Assembly (NCBI GenBank): GCA_051208045.1
Contig: JBPJFY010000007.1
Span: forward strand, 62,001-126,000
Length of the DNA stretch: 64,000 nt
Reading direction: 5' to 3'
Origin: LZORAL124-50-18 sp051208045
Lineage (GTDB): Bacteria; Pseudomonadota; Gammaproteobacteria; Pseudomonadales; Oleiphilaceae
Of the stretch, positions 1-8,412 are shown piece by piece. Positions within the stretch are counted from its first letter, which is position 1. Every line of letters begins with the position of its first letter. The position numbers and the translations under genes are program-made. The notes under the pieces were generated by a model, which saw only the letters and a list, made by a program, of their open reading frames with translations, ran no database searches and was not told where the DNA came from.

Positions 1-1702
1 TTTGATTTTCATGGTTATCGGTGTCATTTTTTGGGGTGGTTTCAACTGGAGCCTCGAGCTCACCAACACCGAAGAATTTTGTATTTCCTGTCACGAAATG
101 GAAGAAAACGTGTACAGGGAGTATCAGCAAACCGTCCATTACAGCAACCGGTCCGGCGTACGTGCTTCCTGTCCGGACTGCCACGTGCCCAAAGACTGGA
201 TTCACAAAATCCAGCGCAAGATTCAGGCATCCAATGAGTTGTTGCACAAAGTATTAGGCACCATTGATACGCCAGAAAAATTTGATGCCAAGCGACTGGA
301 GTTGGCCAAGCACGAGTGGGAGCGTCTGAAGAAATCAGATTCCCGTGAGTGTCGCAACTGCCACGATTTCGAGTTCATGCATCAAAATTCACAGAAGCCC
401 CGTGCCCTGAAGCAGCACACGGCAGCGTTGCAGTCGGGTAATACCTGTATTGACTGTCACAAGGGCATCGCCCACAAAAATGTGCGTGACCTGTTGACGG
501 ATGAAGAGCTGGAAGCCTTGGAAGCACCGGTGGCAGCATTGGCTAGACCGGAGGCAACACTGCATTTGTTCCAGAAAGATATCGACGATGCGGAAAAAGC
601 CAAGGCAGCAGCAGAAGCCGAAGCTGTCCGTAAGGCAGAAGAAGCTGAGAAAGCGAAGGCTGAAGCCGCCATGGCTGCAAGCCAGCCTGCGTCAACCGCT
701 GCGCCTGCAGCTGCCGCGTCGAATACCAGTGGTGGGGCTGATGTTGCAGCCAACGTCAACTGGGACAGCGTGCCAGTAAGTAACATTACGCTATTCTACC
801 CTGGGGTATCTTCCATCGAGTGGATTCATGGTCGCGACCATGGCGGTAAGCGCGCCTTCACCAAAGGGGATCGTTGCCTGGAGTGTCATGGCGAAGAGAC
901 TGCGGATATGGGTGAAAAAATCGTGACCGGTGAAAAGCTGGAAGAGCAGTTGATTCCGGGTAAGCGGGGCAGCATTCCTGTCACCGTACAGGCGGCCCAC
1001 GATGGTGAAAACCTCTACATGAAGTTCACCTGGCCTGATACCGCTCACGCGCCGGCACCCTTTGTGGATGGTGGCAAGATGGATCCGGCCAACCCGACGA
1101 AACTGGCGATGATGTTTGGCAGTGATGACGTGGAATTTGCCGATCGATCCGGTTGCTGGGGAAGCTGCCATGAAGATGTTCAGAACATGCCTGGCCAGGT
1201 AGACGGTGCTGCGATCGCTGGCTATGCAGATGCGGCCCGACTGGATACCTCGAAAGGTGTGACCAAGTACCTGGCGGAAAGCCGGTCCGAAATCGAGTAC
1301 AAAGGCAGTAACGACGCCAAGCTGGGTGGCTGGGACAAGCTGAAATCTGAAGATGAAGTGAAAGCTGAGCTGGAAGGCAAGAAGTTCCTTGATCTGATTC
1401 GTTACCAGGCGGGAACGGGTACCGTGGAAGACGGCTATATCCTGGATGAGCGCAAAATGGCCGGTGGCCAGGGTGCGGAGTTCAGCTCCAGTAACGCGGA
1501 TGGTACCTGGACGGTCGTGATGAAGCGCAAACTGGCTTCAGATGCCGCCGGTGATATCAGCTTTGATCCTTCGGCTGTCTACAACTTTGGATTCGCCATC
1601 CATGATGATTTCAGCAACTCACGGTTCCACCATGTGTCGCTGGGCTATCGCATGGGCTTTGATACCGAAGAAGAGGTCGAGATCACCGTTGTAAAGCAAT
1701 AG
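1..1702 (+). CDS. NapC/NirT-type multihaem cytochrome c fused to ethylbenzene-dehydrogenase-like haem domain (5' partial)
   Basis: Membrane-anchored quinol-oxidising cytochrome, cut by the left window edge. Counting from the codon at base 2, the tail of the N-terminal membrane helix is followed by four CxxCH haem motifs at about residues 27, 57, 117 and 149, the NapC/NirT pattern. An Ala/Glu/Lys-rich linker (about 190-250) leads to a fifth CxxCH (292) and a C-terminal domain resembling the haem-binding domain of cytochrome c-552 and ethylbenzene dehydrogenase gamma subunits. That domain contains CWGSCH (385-390), which has three rather than two residues between the cysteines. NapC proteins pass electrons from quinol to periplasmic reductases; the fused domain may be the electron exit (inference). 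Only a short N-terminal piece should be missing, since NapC proteins have roughly 20 residues before this point. A terminator follows. Confidence 0.88.
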   Translation, partial: LIFMVIGVIFWGGFNWSLELTNTEEFCISCHEMEENVYREYQQTVHYSNRSGVRASCPDCHVPKDWIHKIQRKIQASNELLHKVLGTIDTPEKFDAKRLELAKHEWERLKKSDSRECRNCHDFEFMHQNSQKPRALKQHTAALQSGNTCIDCHKGIAHKNVRDLLTDEELEALEAPVAALARPEATLHLFQKDIDDAEKAKAAAEAEAVRKAEEAEKAKAEAAMAASQPASTAAPAAAASNTSGGADVAANVNWDSVPVSNITLFYPGVSSIEWIHGRDHGGKRAFTKGDRCLECHGEETADMGEKIVTGEKLEEQLIPGKRGSIPVTVQAAHDGENLYMKFTWPDTAHAPAPFVDGGKMDPANPTKLAMMFGSDDVEFADRSGCWGSCHEDVQNMPGQVDGAAIAGYADAARLDTSKGVTKYLAESRSEIEYKGSNDAKLGGWDKLKSEDEVKAELEGKKFLDLIRYQAGTGTVEDGYILDERKMAGGQGAEFSSSNADGTWTVVMKRKLASDAAGDISFDPSAVYNFGFAIHDDFSNSRFHHVSLGYRMGFDTEEEVEITVVKQ

Positions 1703-1723
1703 GTTATCCTGAATAACCGTACC

Positions 1724-1750
1724 AAGGCCACCCATTGAGGTGGCCTTTTT
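1724..1750 (+). terminator. Rho-independent terminator of the multihaem cytochrome gene
   Basis: A perfect 9-bp stem (1724-1732 with 1739-1747) and 6-base loop, ending in a run of T, lie 22 bases after the stop codon. The run of A at the other side is short, so it is mainly a plus-strand terminator. Confidence 0.85.
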
Positions 1751-1753
1751 GCG

Positions 1754-2560
1754 TCAGGGGGAGTGAAAACCGGTGACCCATTCTGGAAAGAGCGCAAAAC
1801 GGGGATCTTTTCGGCCCTCTTTTTTTAACCGGGATAACGCCTGAACGCAGGGGGCGTGTTCAGCGGCAGGTACGCCCCAAATACCGCTTAAATAAGCATC
1901 GGATGTTTTCAGCAATACATGCAGATCATTAGCAGATGCCCAAGGCAATGCGAGTGGCGTGGGTACGGCTGCGGCAAAAACATCCCCATGCAGCAGTAAC
2001 ACCATCATGCCCTGGTATTCCTGGCTGACATACTGGGTGAGGGTGTTGAGGTCTACATCGGCCTCTTCAAGCAGCCGGAGCGGCTCTGTGCGACTGAGAA
2101 AGGCATGCTCCGGCCCGATGGCAATGCGCTCTTTTTCAATGCTCTTGGGGTCGGTGATGCCGGTACTGGCTTTGATCAGCCAGGCCACGCCCAGCGGCGT
2201 CTCGCCTCGGGTGAGAACGGGAACCAGCAGCGTCAGGCCTTGCGGTGGGGCCGCGGCAGAATAGGTCGCAAAGAAGAGCTCTGACGATGCCCCTGGGGTG
2301 GCTGGTCTCGGTCCGCTTGACGGAAGAATCCGAACTGCGCAATCATAGGCTTGCAGCCAGTCCTGTAAATCCTGGCCCTTGTCGGAATCGTTGGTGGCTG
2401 GCTCCATAATGTGCAGCGTGGATGCTGAAGAACCGGTGAGTACGGAAGAAGGTGGAGGGCTTGCGCTCAAGGCTGACGCAGCAAGGGTTAAGCTCAGTAC
2501 CATGAGGGCACATCGTTTTTGGTGTGGGGAATGGCCAGAGCGGATCGGGGATTTCATCAT
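1754..2560 (-). CDS. PhnD-like periplasmic substrate-binding protein
   Basis: 268-residue predicted exported protein. A basic N-terminus and hydrophobic stretch (about 15-34, ending in Ala-Ser) form a signal peptide. The mature part resembles the phosphate/phosphite/phosphonate ABC binding proteins (PhnD-like): a stretch reading roughly 'dPKSIEKERIAIGPEHAFLSRTE' matches the region where PhnD has a conserved 'LKGK-iAf' step between the two lobes, followed by a 'gm..lLhGdVfAAAVP' segment. No permease or ATPase gene is next to it, so it may be a stand-alone sensor or have partners elsewhere. The start at 2560 was chosen because it begins a normal signal peptide; a longer reading is possible. It is divergent from the cupredoxin gene. 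Confidence 0.6.
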   Translation of the reverse strand: MMKSPIRSGHSPHQKRCALMVLSLTLAASALSASPPPSSVLTGSSASTLHIMEPATNDSDKGQDLQDWLQAYDCAVRILPSSGPRPATPGASSELFFATYSAAAPPQGLTLLVPVLTRGETPLGVAWLIKASTGITDPKSIEKERIAIGPEHAFLSRTEPLRLLEEADVDLNTLTQYVSQEYQGMMVLLLHGDVFAAAVPTPLALPWASANDLHVLLKTSDAYLSGIWGVPAAEHAPCVQALSRLKKEGRKDPRFALFPEWVTGFHSP

Positions 2561-2628
2561 GAAAGTACCTGACTGCGTGACGAATGATCTTGGAAACGAA
2601 ACCATACAGTAAAGATTGGGATGAATCT

Positions 2629-2976
2629 ATGATGCAGCTAAAGACCGTTTGGAAGTCCGTTGGATTTGTACTTGGCGTGGCCTTCGCGGGTGGACTTCTG
2701 GCAGGCGAAGAACCCGGTGTGGAACACCGCGTGGTCATTAAAGACTATAAGTTTATTCCGGCGGAAATTACGGTAAAAAAAGGGGCGCGCATCACCTGGG
2801 TTAACCAGGAAAAGCGCCAGTATCACAGTGTCTGGTTTGAAAAGGCGGGTGACCCTGAGGCAGAGTATTTTTTTCCGGATGAAACCTACGAGCGTGATTT
2901 TCCGGCAACGGGGAGTTTTCCGTACCGATGCGGCCCGCACCCGGAGATGACCGGGGTGGTGACGGTGATTGAGTGA
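2629..2976 (+). CDS. Plastocyanin-like cupredoxin
   Basis: 115-residue periplasmic blue copper protein with a signal peptide ending near residue 25. Expected type 1 copper ligands are visible: His66 in YHSVWF, then Cys101, His104 and Met107 in CGPHPEM. The spacing of Cys, His and Met fits the short ligand loop of plastocyanin/pseudoazurin-like proteins. It probably carries electrons in the periplasm, and its place between a NapC-type cytochrome and NorE/NorF-like genes suggests a role in nitrogen-oxide respiration (inference). The ATG at 2629 was chosen over an upstream one because it gives a clean signal peptide. Confidence 0.85.
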   Translation: MMQLKTVWKSVGFVLGVAFAGGLLAGEEPGVEHRVVIKDYKFIPAEITVKKGARITWVNQEKRQYHSVWFEKAGDPEAEYFFPDETYERDFPATGSFPYRCGPHPEMTGVVTVIE

Positions 2977-2986
2977 GTCTGGCGGA

Positions 2987-3238
2987 TTAAGCCGTCGCCT
3001 GCCAGCTGAAAAAGATGGCAACGCTGAGCACGGGACAAAAGGCTGAGAGTATAAGGCGCCAGAACCATTTGACTTCGCGCAGCTCCATGAAATGGTCAAC
3101 AATGAGTTGACCTTTCAGTGAAAGCAACACCAGCACGACGATGACCAGTTCGGTGTTGAGTTCGTTAAAATCCCCAACCACAGCAGAAATGATACTGAGG
3201 CAGATCAGAATGAGCCAGATGATACTGCTGCGCTTCAT
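2987..3238 (-). CDS. Small cytochrome oxidase subunit IV-like membrane protein (NorF-like)
   Basis: 83 residues with three hydrophobic segments (about 6-21, 30-47, 59-78). The middle part 'KGQLIVDHFMELREV' is typical of the prokaryotic cytochrome c oxidase subunit IV/NorF-like family, small partners of haem-copper or nitric oxide reductases. It follows the NorE-like gene with an 8-base gap and is presumably co-transcribed. No catalytic residues are expected; such proteins help assembly or stability. The ATG at 3238 fits the family length; the longer reading through 3508 would run inside the upstream gene. Confidence 0.75.
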   Translation of the reverse strand: MKRSSIIWLILICLSIISAVVGDFNELNTELVIVVLVLLSLKGQLIVDHFMELREVKWFWRLILSAFCPVLSVAIFFSWQATA

Positions 3239-3246
3239 GGCATCTC

Positions 3247-3840
3247 CTAGTGAATGACGTACACAGTGGGGAACAACACCACCCACACCAGATCCACCAT
3301 GTGCCAGTAAGAGGCGCCGGAAGACATGCCGTAGTGGTCCTTGCTGGAGTATTTGCCTTTGTAGCAGTTCACCAGCAGAGCACCGAGAATTACCATCCCT
3401 AACAACACATGGGCCAAGTGAAAAAACGTTAGAAAGTAGTAGAACATGTAAAAGGTATTTGTGGAGAGCTTGTATCCGGCGGTGAAAGAATCGGCATACT
3501 CCACGCACTTCACAATCACATAGACCGCACCTGCCCCCAGCGCAGCCCAGAGCCAGAGCGCTGCGTGTTTAAGCTGATCCCGGCGCACAGAAACCACCGC
3601 ATTTACCACGAAATAACTGCTGGTGATCAACGCAATGGTATTGATGAGGCCGGCGGTGCGATTCAGGTGGTGAAAGCCCTCCAGAAACATTTCCGGATAG
3701 GTGGCGCGTGTGGCACTGAATGCGATAAACAGGATGCCGAACACCGCAAGTTCCGCCAGAATAAAAATCCAGATGGCAAGGTCACCCGGCAGTTCCCGGC
3801 GCGCCTTTGTGGTGGCAGTGGATGTGGCACTTACAGACAT
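3247..3840 (-). CDS. norE: Cytochrome c oxidase subunit III family protein, NorE-like
   Basis: 197-residue membrane protein with about five hydrophobic helices, the size of NorE rather than the longer oxidase CoxC. Typical subunit III motifs are present: 'ELPGDLAIWIFILAELAVF' at the N-terminus, 'FYYFLTFFHLAHVLLGMV' and the C-terminal 'YWHMVDLVWVVLFPTVYV'. NorE-type proteins support nitric oxide reductase activity. The two flanking small membrane genes are 2 and 8 bases away, so this is one operon, and an FNR-type box lies upstream of it. norCB themselves are not in the window; the Nor assignment rests on length and context. Confidence 0.75.
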   Translation of the reverse strand: MSVSATSTATTKARRELPGDLAIWIFILAELAVFGILFIAFSATRATYPEMFLEGFHHLNRTAGLINTIALITSSYFVVNAVVSVRRDQLKHAALWLWAALGAGAVYVIVKCVEYADSFTAGYKLSTNTFYMFYYFLTFFHLAHVLLGMVILGALLVNCYKGKYSSKDHYGMSSGASYWHMVDLVWVVLFPTVYVIH

Positions 3841-3842
3841 AG

Positions 3843-4157
3843 CTAACCCAGGAAGAGATAGAGGCCGAGTACAACGGCGTACAGAACAATGCCCCAATTG
3901 ATTCGGGCAAGCCAGCGTGCCACCGTAGTTTTTGGTGTAACGCGCAGATAACACAGCAGACCGGCGGCAGCCAGCACCAGACAGACTTCAGCGGAAAACA
4001 GGGCCATCACATAGGCGGCACGCGTGCTTCCGCCCCATTGCTGAACGTACGCCAGTAAGCACAAAATCTGCGTGACGGTAAACAGGAGGCTGGGCAGCGC
4101 TGAAAGCCAGATCCAAAGGCGATGACTGGGCTGGGGAGCAAGTTCAGGGTTTGTCAA
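3843..4157 (-). CDS. Small three-helix membrane protein, first gene of norE-like operon
   Basis: 104 residues, three hydrophobic helices (about 14-35, 48-70 and 86-103). I recognise no family. It starts with TTG at 4157, preceded by AGAGG about nine bases upstream; no ATG occurs early enough to be the start. It ends two bases before the NorE-like gene, so it is the first gene of that operon and sits directly behind the FNR-type box. A role in the same respiratory complex is inferred from position only. Confidence 0.6.
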   Translation of the reverse strand: MTNPELAPQPSHRLWIWLSALPSLLFTVTQILCLLAYVQQWGGSTRAAYVMALFSAEVCLVLAAAGLLCYLRVTPKTTVARWLARINWGIVLYAVVLGLYLFLG

Positions 4158-4228
4158 AGTTCAACCTCTGGGCGTGACATGGATGATTCGCATGCAGGTA
4201 TCTTAAACAATTCGCGCCTCAAAACTCA

Positions 4229-4242
4229 TTGATAAACATCAA
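4229..4242. promoter_or_regulatory. FNR/ANR/DNR-type binding site
   Basis: TTGATAAACATCAA is an exact match to the FNR-family consensus TTGAT-N4-ATCAA. It lies about 72 bases upstream of the TTG start of the norE-like operon (minus strand) and about 150 bases upstream of the plus-strand gene at 4396. Family knowledge: ANR responds to low oxygen and DNR/NNR to nitric oxide, both through this site. It most likely activates the minus-strand operon. Confidence 0.75.
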
Positions 4243-4395
4243 TTGGCAACTTGCCTGACGATGGCTAAAAAGTGAACTAGACTTAGTGCGTGTTGCAGCA
4301 GGCATGTTTCTCCCGGCAGGCTTCATTGGCAAACTCTGTGGCAATTGGCTATGTTACATTCAGGGTACTTTCAACAAACGATTCCGGAGGCAGGA

Positions 4396-5151
4396 ATGGA
4401 TCATGATATTAGCGTGGACCGATTTGAGGCCGATGGCTTTCGCGAGTTCAATCGTTTGCTGAAGGAGTCCGGGGTGGGGCCTTATCTGGATGAGCCGCCC
4501 TTGATTCTGGAAGACGGACGTTTGCTGGTTATTTTGATCACCATTGATGAACAGGGCCTGCGCCGCATCGTGGGGCGTATTATGCTGTTTCCGGATATGT
4601 CCGTGGAATATGGTGAGATTCTCCGGGATTTTGAAGATCACTCAGCTTACGTTGAGGCCATTTCCCAGTTGCCGGAGGTAGCAGAATTTATTGATGATTG
4701 CTTTGGCAACACGCCGGGCGGCGAAGCCGCCGGTTACAGTCTGGAACCGGATACCCAGAGGGATGAAAACCGCGGGGAAAAGGATGATATGCCAACCGCC
4801 GGGCGAGTGACCGATCCCAGAATTCATTTGTGGGAACAAAAAGCCTGGTTTTATGAGGCCACCTTTGGAACCCAGCTATTATCCCGGGTAGATCCGGCGG
4901 TGGTGTCGGATTTGGCCGGGCGCGTCGAATTTGACGAAGTGCAGGACAATCTGCACATACACTTTCATGGTGCCAGTGGCAGAAAATTCTGGGCGATCCT
5001 GCTGGGTCATGAGGATATCTGTTTGCTGTACGAAGAAAATGGAGAAAGCCGGGGAAAGTTTGATTTCCGGGGGACGCTGATGATTCAGCGACTCTGGGAT
5101 TACTTTAACCAGCTGCCCAATATCTACGCCTATCTCGAAGAGGAGGAGTGA
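4396..5151 (+). CDS. Unknown acidic cytoplasmic protein
   Basis: 251 residues, no signal peptide and no membrane segment. The N-terminal part (1-110) alternates strands and helices; an acidic, Gly/Asp-rich linker (about 115-150) leads to a second region that contains 'WEQKAWFYEATFG' and 'LHIHFHGASGRKFW'. The C-terminus ends in a run of glutamates. I do not recognise the family. The start at 4396 was preferred to 4345 because GGAGG lies at a good distance before it. It stands alone, with the dehydrogenase-like gene starting 134 bases later. Confidence 0.65.
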   Translation: MDHDISVDRFEADGFREFNRLLKESGVGPYLDEPPLILEDGRLLVILITIDEQGLRRIVGRIMLFPDMSVEYGEILRDFEDHSAYVEAISQLPEVAEFIDDCFGNTPGGEAAGYSLEPDTQRDENRGEKDDMPTAGRVTDPRIHLWEQKAWFYEATFGTQLLSRVDPAVVSDLAGRVEFDEVQDNLHIHFHGASGRKFWAILLGHEDICLLYEENGESRGKFDFRGTLMIQRLWDYFNQLPNIYAYLEEEE

Positions 5152-5285
5152 CTTTTCAGTCAGGTGCCGTCCATGGCTTGTTTAATGTTTTACTTCGTGT
5201 AATGTGTGTGAATCACTCAGAGTGTTTTTCGGAATTTTCCTGCCGGAGAGCGATTGACCGGCTGAACTTTAACTAAGGGTAAGTT

Positions 5286-7346
5286 ATGAAAAAGATTGTC
5301 AGCGTCAGTTTGGGGCCTTCAAAAGGAGACTACGAGTTTACAACCCGTTTTCTCGAAGAGGACTTTACAGTTGAGCGAATCGGGACGGATGGAGATGCCG
5401 ACAAAGCATGGGAAATCCTCCAAAAACAACAGAGCCGGTGCGACATTATCGGCATAGGCATGGTCATGGACCATTATGCGGTGGGCGACTACCGATTTGA
5501 GCACCCCGAAACCCGCAGGTTAACGAAAGTGGTCACCCGAGTGCCTGTAACCACCGGTGAGCGGGTGAGAAGACTGTTGCAATGTTCTGCTGTGCGCTTT
5601 ACGCAAAAAAAACTGGGGAACTACTTCAATAACAACAAAGTGCTGTTTCTGTCCGGAATGGATAATTATGAAATGGCCATGGTGATGTCGGAGTACACAC
5701 GAAACATCAAATTCGCTGACCCGGTCATCGCTACCGGCGTACCCAAGATGCTGAACTCCATCTCAGCGCTGGAACTGTATGCGATGGGCAAGCACAACAT
5801 TAACCGCCTCAATCCCATCAAGTCCTGGGCACGAGATATTCCTACCATTCCCCTGGTGGTGAAAAAAGTCGTTTCGCGGGCCGTGGAAGATGCTCACGTG
5901 ATTGTGGGTACGTGCTCCGAAATCCTGAAATACGCCGGGAACCAGAGTCTGGAAGGAAAGACGTTGATCACATCAACCATTTCCGATTTTGACCTGGATG
6001 AGTTCAAGAAGCTGAAAGTGAACCTGATTGTGGATGTTACACCACAACCGTTCGAACAAAAGGTCGGTATGAATATTCTGGAAGCCATGATTCTTGGAGC
6101 TTCCGATATCCCGGCAGACGAGCTGTCCGACGAGGATTTGCACGAAATTATTCGCGAGCTGAAGATTGAGCCCCGATTGCTGCACCCGACTGGCAACTTC
6201 AGAAATATCCGCCGCTTCGGATTTGTGATCCACCCGTTGTCTGCAGAGTACATTCGGAATGTCACACCGATCCCCAAAAAGTGGGCAGGTAAGACGGTGA
6301 TGACGGCGCTGGAAAAGACGGTCGCTTTGAGCCCGCCGTTCGTGTATTCCGAAGTCAAAGGCATCAAGTCTCCTACGGGGGCGGAAGCCGAAGGCTGGTT
6401 GATCACCGTGGGCGGCACACCCAAAGAGATGTTGGCGCACAGTCCGGAATTTACCTACAAGCGTCTGTTGGCCGCGGCTAAAATGGCTGAAAATATGGGG
6501 GCGCAGATTATGGGGCTGGGTGCCTTCACCAAAGTGGTGGGGGATGCAGGGATTACCGTGGCTAAGCGGGCGTCTATTCCGATCACTACAGGGAACAGCT
6601 ACAGCGCATCCGGCGCACTTTGGGCAGCCGCAGATGCCATGCGTCGTATGAACCTGGTCAAGGCCGAAAAGGGCAAGAAGATTCACGCGAAAACCATGGT
6701 CATTGGTGCAACGGGCTCGATCGGCTCGGTGTCTGCCCGCCTGCTTGCCATGGCGTTTGAAGAAGTTTATCTGGCGGGCCGGAACGAGAAGAAGCTGGAA
6801 CAGCTGAAAAAATCCATGTTGAAGGATACGCCCGACGCTAACATCATCGTCTCCACCGATTATGATGATTTACTGGCAGATATGGATATGATCGTGACGT
6901 CGACCTCCGGTGCCGGTAAAAAGATCCTGGACATCACAAAAGTGAAGCCGGGGTGTGTGATCACGGATGTGGCGCGTCCGCTGGATTTGCCACCGGATCA
7001 GGTGGCCAAACGACCCGACGTCCTCGTTATTGAGTCCGGGGAAATCGAGTTGCCCGTAGAAGACAAATTGCGCATGCGTGATATAAAACTCCCGCAGAAC
7101 GTGGTGTTTGCCTGCATGGCGGAGACTATTGTACTGGCACTGGAAGGGCGGTTTGAAGTATTTACAATTGGTCGAGACACCGAGTGGCAGAAAGTAAAAG
7201 AAATCTACAAACTCGGCATCAAGCATGGTATGAAGCTCGCAGCGATTTCCGGGGTGAATGGCGTGTTCACTGACGAAGATATTCAAAAAGTACGCGAACT
7301 TGCTCTGGAAGCACGTAAAACCTGGAAGCCTTCCAAAGCCAGCTAA
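5286..7346 (+). CDS. Double-length acyl-ACP-reductase-like dehydrogenase (COG5322-type) with unknown N-terminal half
   Basis: 686 residues. The C-terminal half resembles long-chain acyl-ACP reductase (AAR) and its bacterial relatives, filed as predicted amino-acid dehydrogenases. 'GLGAFTKVV' (about 411) and 'ITTGNSYSASGALW' (about 435) match AAR's conserved 'LGGFTSII ... TTGNTHTA' region. 'VIGATGSIGSVSARLLA' (about 471) is the NAD(P)-binding glycine motif. AAR is about 340 residues, so this protein carries roughly 330 extra N-terminal residues, rich in mixed alpha/beta signals and including 'LIVDVTPQPFEQ'; I cannot name that half. Reduction of an acyl thioester or a related oxo compound is an inference. 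RBS-like AAGGGTAAG precedes the ATG. Monocistronic, with a strong terminator. Confidence 0.75.
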   Translation: MKKIVSVSLGPSKGDYEFTTRFLEEDFTVERIGTDGDADKAWEILQKQQSRCDIIGIGMVMDHYAVGDYRFEHPETRRLTKVVTRVPVTTGERVRRLLQCSAVRFTQKKLGNYFNNNKVLFLSGMDNYEMAMVMSEYTRNIKFADPVIATGVPKMLNSISALELYAMGKHNINRLNPIKSWARDIPTIPLVVKKVVSRAVEDAHVIVGTCSEILKYAGNQSLEGKTLITSTISDFDLDEFKKLKVNLIVDVTPQPFEQKVGMNILEAMILGASDIPADELSDEDLHEIIRELKIEPRLLHPTGNFRNIRRFGFVIHPLSAEYIRNVTPIPKKWAGKTVMTALEKTVALSPPFVYSEVKGIKSPTGAEAEGWLITVGGTPKEMLAHSPEFTYKRLLAAAKMAENMGAQIMGLGAFTKVVGDAGITVAKRASIPITTGNSYSASGALWAAADAMRRMNLVKAEKGKKIHAKTMVIGATGSIGSVSARLLAMAFEEVYLAGRNEKKLEQLKKSMLKDTPDANIIVSTDYDDLLADMDMIVTSTSGAGKKILDITKVKPGCVITDVARPLDLPPDQVAKRPDVLVIESGEIELPVEDKLRMRDIKLPQNVVFACMAETIVLALEGRFEVFTIGRDTEWQKVKEIYKLGIKHGMKLAAISGVNGVFTDEDIQKVRELALEARKTWKPSKAS

Positions 7347-7365
7347 CCTGCGTTGATGAACGGAA

Positions 7366-7402
7366 TTAAAGAGGCACCTTCGGGTGCCTTTTTAATTTTT
7401 AG
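7366..7402 (+). terminator. Rho-independent terminator
   Basis: A 7-bp GC-rich stem (7372-7378 with 7383-7389) closes a TTCG tetraloop and is followed by TTTTTAATTTTT. Flanking A and T tracts extend the pairing, so it could act on both strands. It ends the dehydrogenase transcript. Confidence 0.9.
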
Positions 7403-7444
7403 TAAGGATGTCACACAATATGTTGCCAATGAGGAAATGAACAT

Positions 7445-8407
7445 ATGGGCGCTGATTTATGGCTACCCAGCCGGGTACTGGTTACCGGGGCGACAGGTTT
7501 TGTTGGCTCGGCGTTAACGCAATTGTTTGACCAGCAACAGATCGATTGGGTGGGTACGTCTCGCTCGTCAAGCGCTCGTTACTCAGGCGGCGGCAACTCG
7601 GTTGTCGTCCCTGATTTAGGGCCAGAATCGGATTGGCGGGAAGGATTACACGGCTGTGAAGCCGTTGTTCATCTCGCAGCGCGTGCCCACGTGATGCAAG
7701 ACAAAGCGGCCGACCCTGAGCAGGCGTTCAATCGCGCCAATTGGCAGGCCACGGAGCGGTTGGCTGTGCAAGCCATCGAAGCAGGCGTTAGGCGGCTCGT
7801 GTTTTTGAGTACCATCAAGGTGAACGGGGAGCGTACGTGCGATCAACCGATGCGTGCGACCGACCCTGCCCAGCCCCAGGATGCCTACAGCCGTTCAAAG
7901 TGGCGGGCAGAGGAGGCGTTAAAGCGCTTCGCAGCGAATTCCGGTCTGGAAGTGGTGATTATCCGGCCGCCCCTGGTGTATGGCGCGGGCGTTAAGGGCA
8001 ATCTGGCCGCGCTGGAGCGGCTGATCCATCGGCGACTGCCGCTGCCGTTGGGTGCGGTGCGGAATCGCCGAAGTTTGGTTGGTGTAAGAAATCTCAGTGA
8101 TTTAATTCTTCGGGCCATTCAGCATCCGGCGGCGGCTGGTGGGACGTTTCTGGTCAGTGATGGTCAACCCCTGTCGACACCCGGAATCATCCGCGCGATC
8201 AGCAAAGCGCAGGGACGCTCTTCCTGTTTGCTGAATGCGCCTCCCGGTTGGTTGCGGTTGGTGGCGACACTGCTGGGAAAGGCTCCCGCCGCAGAGCGTT
8301 TACTCGGTAACCTGGAAGTGGATATGTCGGCCACGCAGGCACTCCTGGATTGGGAGCCGCCGTTTACGGTGGAAGAAGAGTTCCATGCGGCGTTTGGACC
8401 GCAGTAA
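7445..8407 (+). CDS. NAD-dependent epimerase/dehydratase family protein
   Basis: 320-residue extended short-chain dehydrogenase. The N-terminal Rossmann motif TGATGFVG (about 15-22), the 'VVHLAARAHVMQD' segment and the catalytic 'YSRSK' (Tyr-x3-Lys, about 148-152) are intact, and Ser-Thr in 'LVFLSTIKVNGE' supplies the catalytic serine/threonine position. The family modifies nucleotide sugars (UDP-glucose/GlcNAc 4-epimerase relatives). The pattern with 'RPPLVYGAGVKGN' is common in epimerases next to polysaccharide genes, but no glycosyltransferase is nearby, so the substrate cannot be given. It is convergent with the next gene, six bases apart. Confidence 0.85.
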   Translation: MGADLWLPSRVLVTGATGFVGSALTQLFDQQQIDWVGTSRSSSARYSGGGNSVVVPDLGPESDWREGLHGCEAVVHLAARAHVMQDKAADPEQAFNRANWQATERLAVQAIEAGVRRLVFLSTIKVNGERTCDQPMRATDPAQPQDAYSRSKWRAEEALKRFAANSGLEVVIIRPPLVYGAGVKGNLAALERLIHRRLPLPLGAVRNRRSLVGVRNLSDLILRAIQHPAAAGGTFLVSDGQPLSTPGIIRAISKAQGRSSCLLNAPPGWLRLVATLLGKAPAAERLLGNLEVDMSATQALLDWEPPFTVEEEFHAAFGPQ

Positions 8408-8412
8408 GCCGT

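Noticed and set aside
457..786. 110-residue frame on the minus strand
   Set aside because: It is the antisense of the Ala/Glu-rich linker of the cytochrome gene; open only because of biased codons.
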